64,000 nt of DNA from Colletes latitarsis. Taxonomy: Eukaryota; Arthropoda; Insecta; Hymenoptera; Colletidae. The notes beneath the pieces were generated by a model. That model saw nothing but the letters and a program-made list of their open reading frames with translations, ran no database searches and was not told where the DNA came from. Below are positions 1 through 11,262 of this stretch, one piece after another; within the stretch, counting starts at the first letter, position 1, and each line of letters begins with the position of its first letter. The translations under genes and the position numbers were made by a program. The DNA lies in contig NC_135134.1 of the NCBI RefSeq assembly GCF_051014445.1, positions 4,121,672 to 4,185,671 of the forward strand, in the 5' to 3' direction.

Positions 1-284
1 CCTCTAAAATATTAATCGCACCAGGTTTAATTGTCTGTTTCGGTGTGGTACCGCATTCCTACGTGATCCAAACCAGAAAAAGGCCCGGATCTGGCCAACA
101 AGTATGCGAGAAACGCGAAAGTATGAGCCAGAGGATAGCATATACCAGAACTAACCGAGACATAACCAGCGTTCTCCTCGAAAATAATAATCGGAACCAG
201 GTTTATTTGACTGTTTCAGTGTGGTACCACATTACTAAGTGATCCAAACCAGAAAAAGCCCAGGATCTGGCCAACAAGTATGCG
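1..284. repeat. Duplicated segment, copy 1 (partner 4,574-4,857)
   Basis: These bases match 4,574-4,857 base for base as far as I compared, including two unusual marks. One is a one-base deletion giving TCGCACCAGG instead of TCGCAACCAGG. The other is CATTCCTACGTG in place of CATTACTACGTG. The match ends at 285, where one copy reads GCGAAAAAT and the other GCGCAAAAT. The left limit is the window edge, so the real duplication may extend further upstream. The offset of 4,573 bp is 26 monomers minus small deletions. Confidence 0.9.
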
Positions 285-2683
285 AAAAATACGAAAGCAC
301 GAGCAAGATGTGGGCAAATCCCAGACCTAACCGAGATAATACCGGCGTTATCCTCTAAAATACTAATCGCAACCAGCTTCTATTGACTGTTTCAGTGTGG
401 TGCCACATTACTACGTGGTACAGACCAGAAAAAGCCCAGGATCTGGCCAACGAGTATGCGAGAAATGCGACATTACGGGCCAGATGAGGGCAAATCCCAG
501 ACCTAACCGAGACATAACCGGCGTTATCCTCTAAAATACTAATCGCAAATATCTTCTATTGACTGTTTCAGTGTGGTGCCACATTACTACGTGATGCAGA
601 CCAGAAAAAGCCCAGGCTCTGTCCAACGAGTATGCGAGAAATGCGAAAGTACGAGCCAGATGAGGGCAAATCCCAGACCTAATTCAGACATAAACGGCGT
701 TATCCTCTAAAATATTAATCGCAACCAGCTTCTATTGACTGTTTCAGTGTGGTGCCACATTACTACGTGATACAGACCAGAAAAAGCCCAGGAGCTGGCC
801 AACGAGTATGCGAAAAATGCGAAAGTACGAGCCAGATCAGGGCAAATCCCAGACCTAACCGAGACATAACCGGCGTTATCCTCCAAAATATTAATCGCAA
901 CCTGGTTTAATTGACTGTTTCGGTGTGGTACCGCATTACTACGTGATCCAAACCAGAAAAAGGCCCGGATCTGGCCAATAAGTATGCGAGAAACGCGAAA
1001 GTATGAGCCAGATGATTGCAAATACCAGAACTAACCCAGACATAACCAGCGTTATCCTCTAAAATACTAATCGGAACCAGCTTTTATTGACGGCTTCAGT
1101 GTGGTACCACATTACTACGTGATACAGACCAGAAAAAGGCCAGGATCTGGCCAACAAGTATGCGAAAAATGCGAAGGTACGAGCCAGATGATTGCAAATC
1201 CCAGCCCTAACCGAGACATAACCGGCGTTCTCCTCTAAAATAATAATCGGAACCAGGTTTATTTGACTGTTTCAGTGTGGTACCACATTACTACGTGGTC
1301 CAAGCATGAAAAAGGCCAGGATCTGGCCAACAAGTATGCGAAAAATGCGAAAGTACGAGCCAGATAAGGGCAAATTCCAGACCTAACCGAGACATAACCA
1401 GCGTTATCCTCTAAAATATTAATCGCAACCAGGTTTAATCGACTGCTTCTGTATGGTACCGCATTACCATGTGATCCAAACCAGAAAAAGCCCAGGATCT
1501 GGCCAACAAGTATGCGAAAAATGCGAAAGTAGGAGGCAGATGATTGCAAATACCTGAACTGACACAAACATAACCAGCGATATCCTCCAAAATATTCATC
1601 GCAACCAGGTTTCATTTACTGCTTCGGTGTGGAGCCACATTACGACGGGATCCAAACCACAAAAAACCCATGTTCTAGCTAACAAGTATGCGAAAAATGT
1701 GAAAGTACGAGCCAGATGAGGGCAAATCCCAGACCTAACCGAGACATAAACGGCGTTATCGTCTTAAATATTAATCGCAACCGGGTTTAATTGACTGTTT
1801 CGGTGTGGAATCGCAGTACTACGTGATCCGAACCAGAAAAAGCACAGGATCTTGCCAACAAGTAGGCGAAAAATGCGAAGGTACGAGCCAGATGAGGGCA
1901 TATCCCATACCTAACCGAGACATAACCGGCGTTATCCTCCTAAATATTAATCGCAACCAGGTTCAATTGACTGTTACGGTGTGGTGCCGCATTACTACGT
2001 GATACAAACCAGAAAAAGACCAGCATCTGGCCAACAAGTATGCGAAAAATGCGAAAGTAGGAGGCAGATGACCGCAAATACCAGAACTGACCCAAACATA
2101 ACCAGCGTTATCCTCTAAAATATTAATCGCAACCAGGTTTAATTGACTGTTTCGGTCTGGTACCACATTACTACGTGGTCCAAGCCAGAAAAAGGCCAGG
2201 ATCTGGCCAACAAGTATGCGAAAAATGCGAAAGTACGAGCCAGATAAGGGCAAATTCCAGACCTAACCGAGACATAACCAGCGTGATCCTCTAAAATATT
2301 AATCGGAACCAGGTTTAATCGACTGCTTCGGTATGGTACCGCATCACCACGTGATCCAAACCAGAAAAAGCCCAGGATCTGGCCAACAAGTATGCGAGAA
2401 ACGCGAAAGTACGTGCCAGATAAGGGCAAATCCCAGACCTAGCCGAGACATAACCGGCGTTATCCTCTAAAATATTAATCGCAACCGGGTTTAATTAACT
2501 GTTTCTGTTTGGTACCGCAGTAGTACGTGATCCGAACCAGAAAAAGCCCAGCATCTGGCCAACAAGTATGCGAGAAATGCGAAAGTACGAGCCAGATAAG
2601 GGCAAATCCCAGACCTAGCCGAGACATAACCGGCGTTATCCTCTAAAATATTAATCGCAACCAGGTTTAATTGACTGTTTCAG

Positions 2684-2695
2684 TGTGGTACCACA
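2684..2695. other. 12-bp perfect palindrome TGTGGTACCACA (example of a recurrent site)
   Basis: TGTGGTACCACA is its own reverse complement and sits at monomer positions 45-56. It is perfect in the many monomers with TTTCAGTGTGGTACCACAT. In TACCGC monomers only the GGTACC core survives, and it is lost in GGAAC monomers. Palindromes in satellites have been proposed to form cruciforms in centromeres that lack CENP-B boxes; whether this one does anything is unknown. Confidence 0.85.
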
Positions 2696-4046
2696 TTACT
2701 ACGTGATCCAATCCAGAAAAAGCCCAGGATCTGGCCAACAAGTATGCGCAAAATGCGAAATTACGAGCCAGATGGGGGAAAATCCCAGACCTAACCGAGA
2801 CATAACCGGCGTTATCCTCTTAAATATTAATCGCCACCAGGTTTAATTGTCTGTTTCGGTGTGGAACCTCATTACTACGGGATCCAAACCAGAAAAAACC
2901 CAGGATCTGGCCAATAAGTAAGCGAAAAACGCGAAAGTATGAGCCAGATGATTGCAAATAGCAGAACTAACCCAGACGTAACCTGCGTTATCCTCTAAAA
3001 TACTGTTCGGAACCAGCTTCTATTGACTGTTTCAGTGTGGTACCACATCACTACGTGATACAAACCAGAAAAAGGCCAGGATCTGGCCAACAAGTATGCG
3101 AGAAACGCGAAAGTATGAGCCAGATGATTGCAAATACCGGAACTAACCCAGCCATAACCACCGTTATCCTCTAAAATACTAATCGGAACCAGCTTTTATT
3201 GACGGTTTCAGTGTGGTACCACATTACTACGTGGTCCAAGCATGAAAAAGGCCAGGATCTGGCCAACAAGTATGCGAAAAATGCGAAAGTACGAGCCAGA
3301 TAAGGGCAAATTCCAGACCTAACCGAGACATAACCAGCGTTGTTCTCTAAAATACTAATCGAAACCAGGTTTAATTGACTTTTTCTGTGTGGTACCGCAT
3401 TACTACGTGATCCAAACCAGAAAAAGCCCAGGATCTGGCCAACAAGTATGCGAGAAATGCGGAAGTACGAGCCAGATAAGGGCAAATCCCAGTCCTAACC
3501 CAGGCATAACCGGCGTTATCCTCTAAAATATTAATCGCAACCAGGTTTAATTGACTGTTTCGGTCTGGTACCACATTACTACATGGTCCAAGCCAGGAGA
3601 AGGCCAGGATCTGGCCAACAAGTATGCGAAAAATGCGAAAGTTCGAGCCAGATGAGGGCAAGTCCCAGAACTAACCGAGACATAACCGGCGTTATCCTCT
3701 AAAATATTAATCGCAACAAGGTTTAATTGACTGTTTCGGTGTGGTACCGCATTACTACGTGATCCAAACCAGAAAAAGCCAGGATCTGGCCAACAAGTAT
3801 GCGAAAAACGCGAAAGTATGAGCCCGATGATTGTAAATACCAGAACTAACCCAGACGTAACCTGCGCTATCCCCTAAAATACTATTCGGAACCAGGTTTA
3901 TTTGACTGTTTCAGTGTGGTACCACATCGCTACGTGATACAAACCAGAAAAAGGCCAGGATCTGGCCAACCAGTATGCGAAAAATGCGAAGGTACGAGCC
4001 AGATGAGGGCAAATCCCAGACCTAGCCGAGATATAACCGGCGTTGT

Positions 4047-4222
4047 TCTCTAAAATACTAATCGAAACCAGGTTTAATTGACTGTTTCGGTGTGGAACGT
4101 CATTATTACGGGATCCAAACCAGAAAAAACCCTGTATCTGGCCAAGAAGTATGCGAAGAACGCGAAAGTATGAGCCAGATGATTGCAAATCCCAGACCTA
4201 ACCGAGACATAACCGGCGTTAT
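4047..4222. repeat. Representative monomer, CGTCATTATTACGGG / CCAAGAAG variant
   Basis: Diagnostic bases are AATCGAAACCAGG, GGAACGTCATTATTACGGG, AAACCCTGTATCTGGCC, AAGAAGTATGCGAAGAACGC and GAAAGTATGAGCC. The set stays linked in many copies (for example near 5,450, 7,570, 18,330 and 35,550), which defines a subfamily that lacks the GGTACC hexamer. Confidence 0.85.
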
Positions 4223-4573
4223 CCTCTAAAATATTAATCGCAACCAGGTTTAATTGACTCTTTCGGTGTGGTACCGCATTACTACGTGATCCAAACCAGA
4301 AAAAGCCCAGGATCTGGCCAACAAGTATGCGAGAAATGCGAAAGTACGAGCCAGATAAGGGCAAATCGCAGACCTAACCCAGGCATAACCGGCGTCATCC
4401 TCTAAAATATTAATCGCAACCAGGTTTATTGACTGTTTCGGTCTGGTGCCACATTACTACGTGGTTCAAGCCAGGAAAAGGCCAGGATCTGGCCAACAAG
4501 TTTGCGAAAAATGCGAAAGTGCGAGCCAGATGAGGGCAAGTTTCAGACCTAACCGAGACATAACCGGCATTAT

Positions 4574-4857
4574 CCTCTAAAATATTAATCGCACCAGGTT
4601 TAATTGTCTGTTTCGGTGTGGTACCGCATTCCTACGTGATCCAAACCAGAAAAAGGCCCGGATCTGGCCAACAAGTATGCGAGAAACGCGAAAGTATGAG
4701 CCAGAGGATAGCATATACCAGAACTAACCGAGACATAACCAGCGTTCTCCTCGAAAATAATAATCGGAACCAGGTTTATTTGACTGTTTCAGTGTGGTAC
4801 CACATTACTAAGTGATCCAAACCAGAAAAAGCCCAGGATCTGGCCAACAAGTATGCG
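4574..4857. repeat. Duplicated segment, copy 2 (partner 1-284)
   Basis: Second copy of the segment at the left window edge. It carries the same one-base deletion near 4,591 and the same CATTCCTACG variant. Because its left boundary lies inside the window and the partner is cut by the window start, the upstream extent of homology cannot be judged here. Confidence 0.9.
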
Positions 4858-5040
4858 CAAAATGCGAAATTACGAGCCAGATGAGGGAAAATCCCAGACC
4901 TAACCGAGACATAACCGGCGTTATCCTCTATAATATTAATCGCCACAAGGTTTAATTGTCTGTTTCGGTGTGGAACCTCATTACTACGGGATCCAAACCT
5001 GAAAAAACCCAGGATCTGGCCCAACAAGTATGCGAAAAAC

Positions 5041-5770
5041 GCGAAAGTATGAGCCAGATGATTGCAAATACCAGAACTAACCCAGACGTAACCTGCGTTA
5101 TCCTCTAAAATACTATTCGGAACCAGCTTCTATTGACTGTTTCAGTGTGGTACCACATCACTACGTGATACAAACCAGAAAAAGGCCAGGATCTGGCCAA
5201 CAAGTATGCGAGAAACGCGAAAGTATGAGCCAGATGATTGCAAATACCAGAACTAACCCAGCCATAATCACCGTTATCCTCTAAAATACTAATCGGGACC
5301 AGCTTTTATTGACGGTTTCAGTGTGGTCCCACATTACTATGTGATACATACCAGAAAAAGGCCAGGATCTGGCCAACAAGTATGCGAAAAATGCGAAGGT
5401 ACGAGCCAGATGAGGGCAAATCCCAGACCTAGCCGAGATATAACCGGCGTTGTTCTCTAAAATACTAATCGAAACCAGGTTTAATTGACTGTTTCGGTGT
5501 GGAACGTCATTATTACGGGATCCAAACCAGAAAAAACCCTGTATCTGGCCAAGAAGTATGCGAAGAACGCGAAAGTCTGAGCCAGATGATTGCAAATCCC
5601 AGACCTAACCGAGACATAACCAGCGTTATCCTCTAAAATATTAATCGCAACCAGGTTTTATTGACTTTTTCTGTGTGGTACCGCATTACTACGTGATGCA
5701 AACCAGAAAAAGCCCAGCATCTGGCCAACAAGTATGCGAGAAATGCGAAGGTACGAGCCAGATGAGGGCA
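5041..5770. repeat. About 4-monomer duplicated block, copy 1 (partner 8,209-8,939)
   Basis: The order of variants is shared with 8,209-8,939 at an offset of 3,169 bp (18 monomers plus 1 bp). It runs from AACCTGCGTTATCC with CTATTCGGAACCAGCTTC, through the rare GGGACCAGCTTTTATTGACG, to the CCCTGTATCTGGCCAAGAAG variant and then CGTGATGCAAACCAG. A few single-base differences separate the copies, for example CTATGTGATACATACC versus CTACGTGATACATACC. Copy 2 carries an extra G (GAGGCCAG) near 8,222. Confidence 0.85.
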
Positions 5771-6460
5771 AATCCCAGACCTAACCGAGATATAACCGGC
5801 GTTGTTCTCTAAAATATTAATCGAAACCAGGTTTAATTGACTGTTTCGGTGTGGAACGTCAGTATTACGGGATCCAAACCAGAAAAGACCCTGTATCTGG
5901 CCAAGAAGTATGCGAAGAACGCGAAAGTATGAGCCAGATGATTGCAAATCCCAGACCTAACCGAGACATAACCGGCGTGATCCTCTAAAATATTAATCGC
6001 AACCAGGTATAATTGACTTTTTCGGTGTGGTACCGCATTACTACGTGATCCAAACCAGAAAACGCCCAGGATCTGGCCAACAAGTATGCGAGAAATGCGA
6101 AAGTACGAGCCAGATAAGGGCAATTCCCAGACCTAACCCAGGCATAACCGGCGTTATCCGCTAAAATATTAATCGCAACCAGGTTTAATTGACTGTTTCG
6201 GTCTGGTACCACATTACTACGTGGTCCAAGCCAGGAAAAGGCCAGGATCTGGCCAACAAGTATGCGAAAAATGCGAAAGTGCGAGCCAGATGAGGGCAAG
6301 TCCCAGACCTAACCGAGACATAACCGGCGTTATCCTCTAAAATATTAATCGCAACCAGGTTTAATTGACTGTTTCGGTGTGGTACCGCATTACTGCGTGA
6401 TCCAAACCAGAAAAAGGCCCGGATCTGGCCAACAAGCATGCGAGAAACGCGAAAGTATGA
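5741..6460. repeat. 10-monomer-offset duplicated block, copy 1 (partner 7,501-8,220)
   Basis: About four monomers recur at an offset of exactly 1,760 bp (10 monomers). They comprise the CGTCAGTATTACGGG variant, then a consensus-like monomer with AAGGGCAATTCCCAG, then the GGTCTGGTACCACATT/GTGGTCCAAGCC variant with TCCGCTAAAATATT. Single differences exist, such as CCAGAAAAGACCC here versus CCAGAAAAAACCC in the partner. The copies part near 6,465/8,225, where this copy continues with GAGGATTGCATATACC. Confidence 0.85.
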
Positions 6461-6508
6461 GCCAGAGGATTGCATATACCAGAACTAACCGAGACATTAC
6501 CAGCGTTA
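6331..6508. repeat. Monomer duplicated at a two-monomer offset (partner 6,683-6,860)
   Basis: This monomer carries CATTACTGCGTGATCC, AAGGCCCGGATC, CAACAAGCATGCGAGAAACG and GAGGATTGCATATACC. The same combination recurs 352 bp downstream, including the rare AAGCATGCG. Small differences (AATTGCAACC and CTAAATTATTAATTG in the downstream copy) show the copies have begun to diverge. Confidence 0.85.
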
Positions 6509-6682
6509 TCCTCTAAAATACTATTCGGAACCAGGTTTAATTGACTTTTTCGGTATGGTACCGCATTACTACGTGATCCAAACCAGAAAAAGCCCAGGAT
6601 CTGGCCAACATGTATGCGAAAAATGCGAAGGTACGAGCCAGATGAGGGCAAATACCAGACCTGACCCAGGCATAACCGGCGT

Positions 6683-6860
6683 TATCCTCTAAATTATTAA
6701 TTGCAACCAGGTTTAATTGACTGTTTCGGTGTGGTACCGCATTACTGCGTGATCCAAACCAGAAAAAGGCCCGGATCTGGCCAACAAGCATGCGAGAAAC
6801 GCGAAAGTATGAGCCAGAGGATTGCATATACCAGAACTAACCGAGACATAACCAGCGTTC
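6683..6860. repeat. Monomer duplicated at a two-monomer offset, copy 2
   Basis: Downstream partner of 6,331-6,508, sharing the rare AAGCATGCGAGAAACG combination. It differs by substitutions in the AT-rich start of the monomer (CTAAATTATTAATTGC). Confidence 0.83.
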
Positions 6861-7500
6861 TCCTCTAAAATAATAATCGGAACCAGGTTTATTTGACTGT
6901 TTCAGTGTGGCACCACATTACTACGTGATCCAAACCAGAAAAAGCCCAGGATCTGGACAATAAGTATGCGCAAAATGCGAAATTACGAGCCAGATGAGGG
7001 CAAATCCCAGACCTAACCGAGATATAACCGGCGTTGTTCTCTAAAATATTAATCGAAACCAGGTTTAATTGACTGTTTCGGTGTGGAACGTCATTATTAC
7101 GGGATCCAAACCAGAAAAATCCCAGGATCTGGCCAACAAGTATACGAAAAACGCGAAAGTATGAGCCAGATGATTGCAAATACCAGAACTAACCCAGACG
7201 TAACGTGCGTTATCCTCTAAAATACTATTCGGAACCAGGTTTAATTGACTTTTTCGGTATGGTACCGCATTACTACGTGATCCAAACCAGAAAAAGCCCA
7301 GGATCTGGCCAACATGTATGCGAAAAATGCGAAGGTACGAGCCAGATGAGGGCAAATACCAGACCTGACCCAGGCATAACCGGCGTTATCCTCTAAATTA
7401 CTAATTGCAACCAGGTTTAATTGACTGTTACGGTGTGGTACCGCATTACTACGTGATCCAAACCAGAAAAAGCCCTGGACCTGGCCAACAGGTATGCGAG

Positions 7501-8220
7501 AAATGCGAAGGTACGAGCCAGATGATGGCAAATCCCAGACCTAACCGAGATATAACCGGCGTTGTTCTCTAAAATATTAATCGAAACCAGGTTTAATTGA
7601 CTGTTTCGGTGTGGAACGTCAGTATTACGGGATCCAAACCAGAAAAAACCCTGTATCTGGCCAAGAAGTATGCGAAGAACGCGAAAGTATGAGCCAGATG
7701 ATTGGAAATCCCAGACCTAACCGAGACATAACCGGCGTTATCCTCTAAAATATTAATCGCAACCAGGTTTAATTGACTTTTTCGGTGTGGTACCGCATTA
7801 CTACGTGATCCAAACCAGAAAAAGCCCAGGATCTGGCCAACAAGTATGCGAGAAATGCGAAAGTACGAGCCAGATAAGGGCAATTCCCAGACCTAACCCA
7901 GGCATAACCGGCGTTATCCGCTAAAATATTAATCGCAACCAGGTTTAATTGACTGTTTCGGTCTGGTACCACATTACTACGTGGTCCAAGCCAGGAAAAG
8001 GCCAGGATCTGGCCAACAAGTATGCGAAAAATACGAAAGTGCGAGCCAGATGAGGGCAAGTCCCAGACCTAACCGAGACATAACCGGCGTTATCCTCTAA
8101 AATATTAATCGCAACCAGGTTTAATTGACTGTTTCGGTGTGGTTCCGCATTACTACGTGATCCAAACCAGAAAAAGGCCCGGATCTGGCCAACAAGTATG
8201 CGAGAAACGCGAAAGTATGA
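7501..8220. repeat. 10-monomer-offset duplicated block, copy 2 (partner 5,741-6,460)
   Basis: Second copy at 1,760 bp. Its right end runs into the block shared with 5,041-5,770, so adjacent segments of this region have different nearest relatives. This is the mosaic expected from repeated unequal exchange. Confidence 0.83.
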
Positions 8221-8939
8221 GGCCAGATGATTGCAAATACCAGAACTAACCCAGACGTAACCTGCGTTATCCTCTAAAATACTATTCGGAACCAGCTTCT
8301 ATTGACTGTTTCAGTGTGGTACCACATCACTACGTGATACAAACCAGAAAAAGGCCAGGATCTGGCCAACAAGTATGCGAGAAACGCGAAAGTATGAGCC
8401 AGATGATTGCAAATACCAGAACTAACCCAGCCATAATCACCGTTATCCTCTAAAATACTAATCGGGACCAGCTTTTATTGACGGTTTCAGTGTGGTCCCA
8501 CATTACTACGTGATACATACCAGAAAAAGGCCAGGATCTGGCCAACAAGTATGCGAAAAATGCGAAGGTACGAGCCAGATGAGGGCAAATCCCAGACCTA
8601 GCCGAGATATAACCGGCGTTGTTCTCTAAAATACTAATCGAAACCAGGTTTAATTGACTGTTTCGGTGTGGAACGTCATTATTACGGGATCCAAACCAGA
8701 AAAAACCCTGTATCTGGCCAAGAAGTATGCGAAGAACGCGAAAGTCTGAGCCAGATGATTGCAAATCCCAGACCTAACCGAGACATAACCAGCGTTATCC
8801 TCTAAAATATTAATCGCAACCAGGTTTAATTGACTTTTTCTGTGTGGTACCGCATTACTACGTGATGCAAACCAGAAAAAGCCCAGCATCTGGCCAACAA
8901 GTATGCGAGAAATGCGTAGGTACGAGCCAGATGAGGGCA
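8209..8939. repeat. About 4-monomer duplicated block, copy 2 (partner 5,041-5,770)
   Basis: Matches 5,041-5,770 at an offset of 18 monomers. It starts with a one-base insertion (TATGAGGCCAGATG) that copy 1 lacks. Downstream of about 8,940 it joins a different variant from copy 1, which marks a recombination boundary inside a monomer. Confidence 0.82.
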
Positions 8940-9326
8940 AATCCCAGACCTAACCGAGACATAACCGGCGTTATCCTCTAAAATATTAATCGCAACCAGG
9001 TTTAAGTGACTTTTTCGGTGTGGTACCGCATTACTACGTGATCCAAACCAGAAAAAGCCCAGGATCAGGCCAACAAGTATGCGAGAAATGCGAAAGTACG
9101 AACCAGATAAGGGCAATTCCCAGACCTAACCCAGGCATAACCGGCGTTATCCGCTAAAATATTAATCGCAACCAGGTTTAATTGACTGTTTCGGTCTGGT
9201 ACCACATTACTACGTGGTCCAAGCCAGGAAAAGGCCAGGATCTGGCCAACAAGTATGCGAAAAATACCAAAGTGCGAGCCAGATGAGGGCAAGTCCCAGA
9301 CCTAACCGAGACATAACCGGCGTTAT

Positions 9327-9502
9327 CCTCTAAAATATTAATCGCAACCAGGTTTAATTGACTGTTTCGGTGTGGTACCGCATTACTACGTGATCCAAAC
9401 CAGAAAAAGCCCAGGATCTGGCCAACAAGTATGCGAGAAATGCGAAAGTACGAGCCAGATAAGGGCAATTCCCAGACCTAACCCAGGCATAACCGGCGTT
9501 AT
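9327..9502. repeat. Representative consensus-like monomer
   Basis: This 176-bp monomer is among the closest to the majority sequence that I could judge by eye. It has CTAAAATATTAATCGC, CAACCAGGTTTAATTGACTG, TTTCGGTGTGGTACCGC, ATTACTACGTGATCCAAACC and CCCAGGATCTGGCCAAC. It ends with the variant AAGGGCAATTCCCAG and CCCAGGCATAACCGGCG. Confidence 0.8.
9435..9450. other. Short internal tandem GCGAAA motif pair
   Basis: In most monomers GCGAAA occurs twice, nine bases apart (positions about 108-123, GCG-AAAAAT-GCG-AAAGTA in the common form; this copy has GCGAGAAATGCGAAAGTA). A second short internal repeat, GACCTAACCGA followed by GACATAACCGG (9 of 11 identical), sits at positions about 148-169. 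These may be relics of how the monomer was built, or chance. Confidence 0.6.
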
Positions 9503-9678
9503 CCGCTAAAATATTAATCGCAACCAGGTTTAATTGACTGTTTCGGTCTGGTACCACATTACTACGTGGTCCAAGCCAGGAAAAGGCCAGGATCTGGCCA
9601 ACAAGTATGCGAAAAATACGAAAGTGCGAGCCAGATGAGGGCAAGTCCCAGACCTAACCGAGACATAACCGGCGTTAT
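9503..9678. repeat. Representative monomer, GGTCTGGTACC / GTGGTCCAAGCC variant
   Basis: Diagnostics are TCCGCTAAAATATT, TTTCGGTCTGGTACCACATT, ACTACGTGGTCCAAGCCAGG, AAAAGGCCAGGATCTGGCC, AAGTGCGAGCC and GAGGGCAAGTCCC. It is found repeatedly in Regions I and II and in both macro-blocks. Confidence 0.85.
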
Positions 9679-9854
9679 CCTCTAAAATATTAATCGCAAC
9701 CAGGTTTAATTGACTGTTTCGGTGTGGTACCGCATTACTACGTGATCCAAACCAGAAAAAGGCCCGGATCTGGCCAACAAGTATGCGAGAAACGCGAAAG
9801 TATGAGCCAGAGGATTGCATATACCAGTACTAACCGAGACATAACCAGCGTTCT

Positions 9855-10030
9855 CCTCTAAAATAATAATCGGAACCAGGTTTATTTGACTGTTTCAGTG
9901 TGGCACCACATTACTACGTGATCCAAACCAGAAAAAGCCCAGGATCTGGACAATAAGTATGCGCAAAATGCGAAATTACGAGCCAGATGATGGCAAATCC
10001 CAGACCTAACCGAGATATAACCGGCGTTGT
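9855..10030. repeat. Representative monomer, GGACAATAAG variant
   Basis: Diagnostics are AAAATAATAATCGGAACC, GGTTTATTTGACTG, TTTCAGTGTGGCACCACATT, ATCTGGACAATAAGTATGCG and CAAAATGCGAAATTACG. It commonly follows a monomer carrying GAGAAACGCGAAAGTATG and GCATATACCAG, forming a recurrent pair. Confidence 0.85.
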
Positions 10031-11086
10031 TCTCTAAAATATTAATCGAAACCAGGTTTAATTGACTGGTTCGGTGTGGAACGTCATTATTACGGGATCC
10101 AAACCAGAAAAATCCCAGGATCAGGCCAACAAGTATACGAAAAACGCGAAAGTATGAGCCAGATGATTGCAAATACCAGAACTAACCCAGACGTAACCTG
10201 CGTTATCCTCTAAAATACTATTCGGAACCAGGTTTAATTGACTTTTTCGGTATGGTACCGCATTACTACGTGATCCAAACCAGAAAAAGCCCAGGATCTG
10301 GCCAACAAGTATGCGAAAAATGCGAAGGTACGAGCCAGATGAGGGCAACTACCAGACCTAACCCAGGCATAACCGGCGTTATCCTCTAAAATATTAATCG
10401 CAACCAGGTTTAATTGACTGTTACGGTGTGGTACCGCATTACTACGTGATCCAAACCAGAAAAAGCCCTGGATCTGGCCAACAGGTATGCGAGAAATGCG
10501 AAGGTACGAGCCAGATGACGGCAAATCCCAGACCTAACCGAGATATAACCGGCGTTGTCCTCTAAAATATTAATCGAAACCAGGTTTAATTGACTGTTTC
10601 GGTGTGGAACGTCAGTATTACGGGATCCAAACCAGAAAAAGCCCTGGGTATGGCCAACAAGTATGCGAGAAATGCGAAAGTACGAGCCAGATGAGGGCAA
10701 ATCCCAGACCTACCCGAGACATAACCGTCGTTATCCTCTAAAATATTAATCGCAACCGGGTTTAATTGACTGTTTCGGTGTGGTACCGCAGTACTAAGTG
10801 ATTCGGACCGGAAAAAGCCCAGGATCTTGCCAACAAGTAGCCGAAAAATGCGAGGGTACGAGCCAGATGAGGGCAAATCCCAGACCTAACCGAGACATAA
10901 CCGGCGTTATCCTCCAAAATATTAATCGCAACCAGGTTTAATGGACTGTTACGGTGTGGCACCGCATTACTACGTGATCCAAACCAGAAAAAGCCCAGGA
11001 TTTGGCCAACAAGTATGCGAAAAATGCGAAAGTACGCGCCAGATGATTGCAAATGCCAGAACTAACCCAACCATAACCAGCGTTAT

Positions 11087-11262
11087 CCTCCAAAATATTC
11101 ATCGCAACCAGGTTTCATTGACTGCTTCGGTGTGGAACCACATTATGACGGAATCAAAACCACAAAAAACCCAAGATCTGGCCAACAAGTACGCGAAAAT
11201 TGCGAAATTACGTGCCAGATGATTGCAAATACCAGAACTAACCCAGACGTAACCTGCGTTAT
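11087..11262. repeat. Representative monomer, CATTATGACGGAATC variant
   Basis: Linked diagnostics are CCAAAATATTCATCGCAACC, GGTTTCATTGACTGCTTCGG, GGAACCACATTATGACGG, ACCACAAAAAACCCAAGATC, AAGTACGCGAAAATTGCG and AAATTACG. The monomer usually follows one ending in GATGATTGCAAATGCC. This is one of the variants furthest from the consensus. Confidence 0.85.

Larger units (their letters stand above)
1..9379. repeat. Region I: mosaic of monomer variants with overlapping small duplications
   Basis: This stretch is continuous 176-bp satellite. No single HOR unit dominates. Instead, short blocks recur at offsets that are whole numbers of monomers: 26 monomers (1 versus 4,574), 18 monomers (5,041 versus 8,209), 10 monomers (5,741 versus 7,501) and 2 monomers (6,331 versus 6,683). 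The first 4 kb looks the most heterogeneous, with few long identical partners inside the window. Small length changes are relatively frequent here: five between positions 3,777 and 8,222. A more diverged flank of an array, or an older HOR generation, would both look like this. Confidence 0.85.

Noticed and set aside
10941..11222. The 93-codon plus-strand frame starting with a true ATG (also at 14,460 and 16,572)
   Set aside because: The ATG arises from one substitution (TTAATGGACTG for TTAATTGACTG) in a HOR-linked monomer and is copied with that HOR. The frame crosses monomer boundaries like all the others and shows no independent sign of coding.
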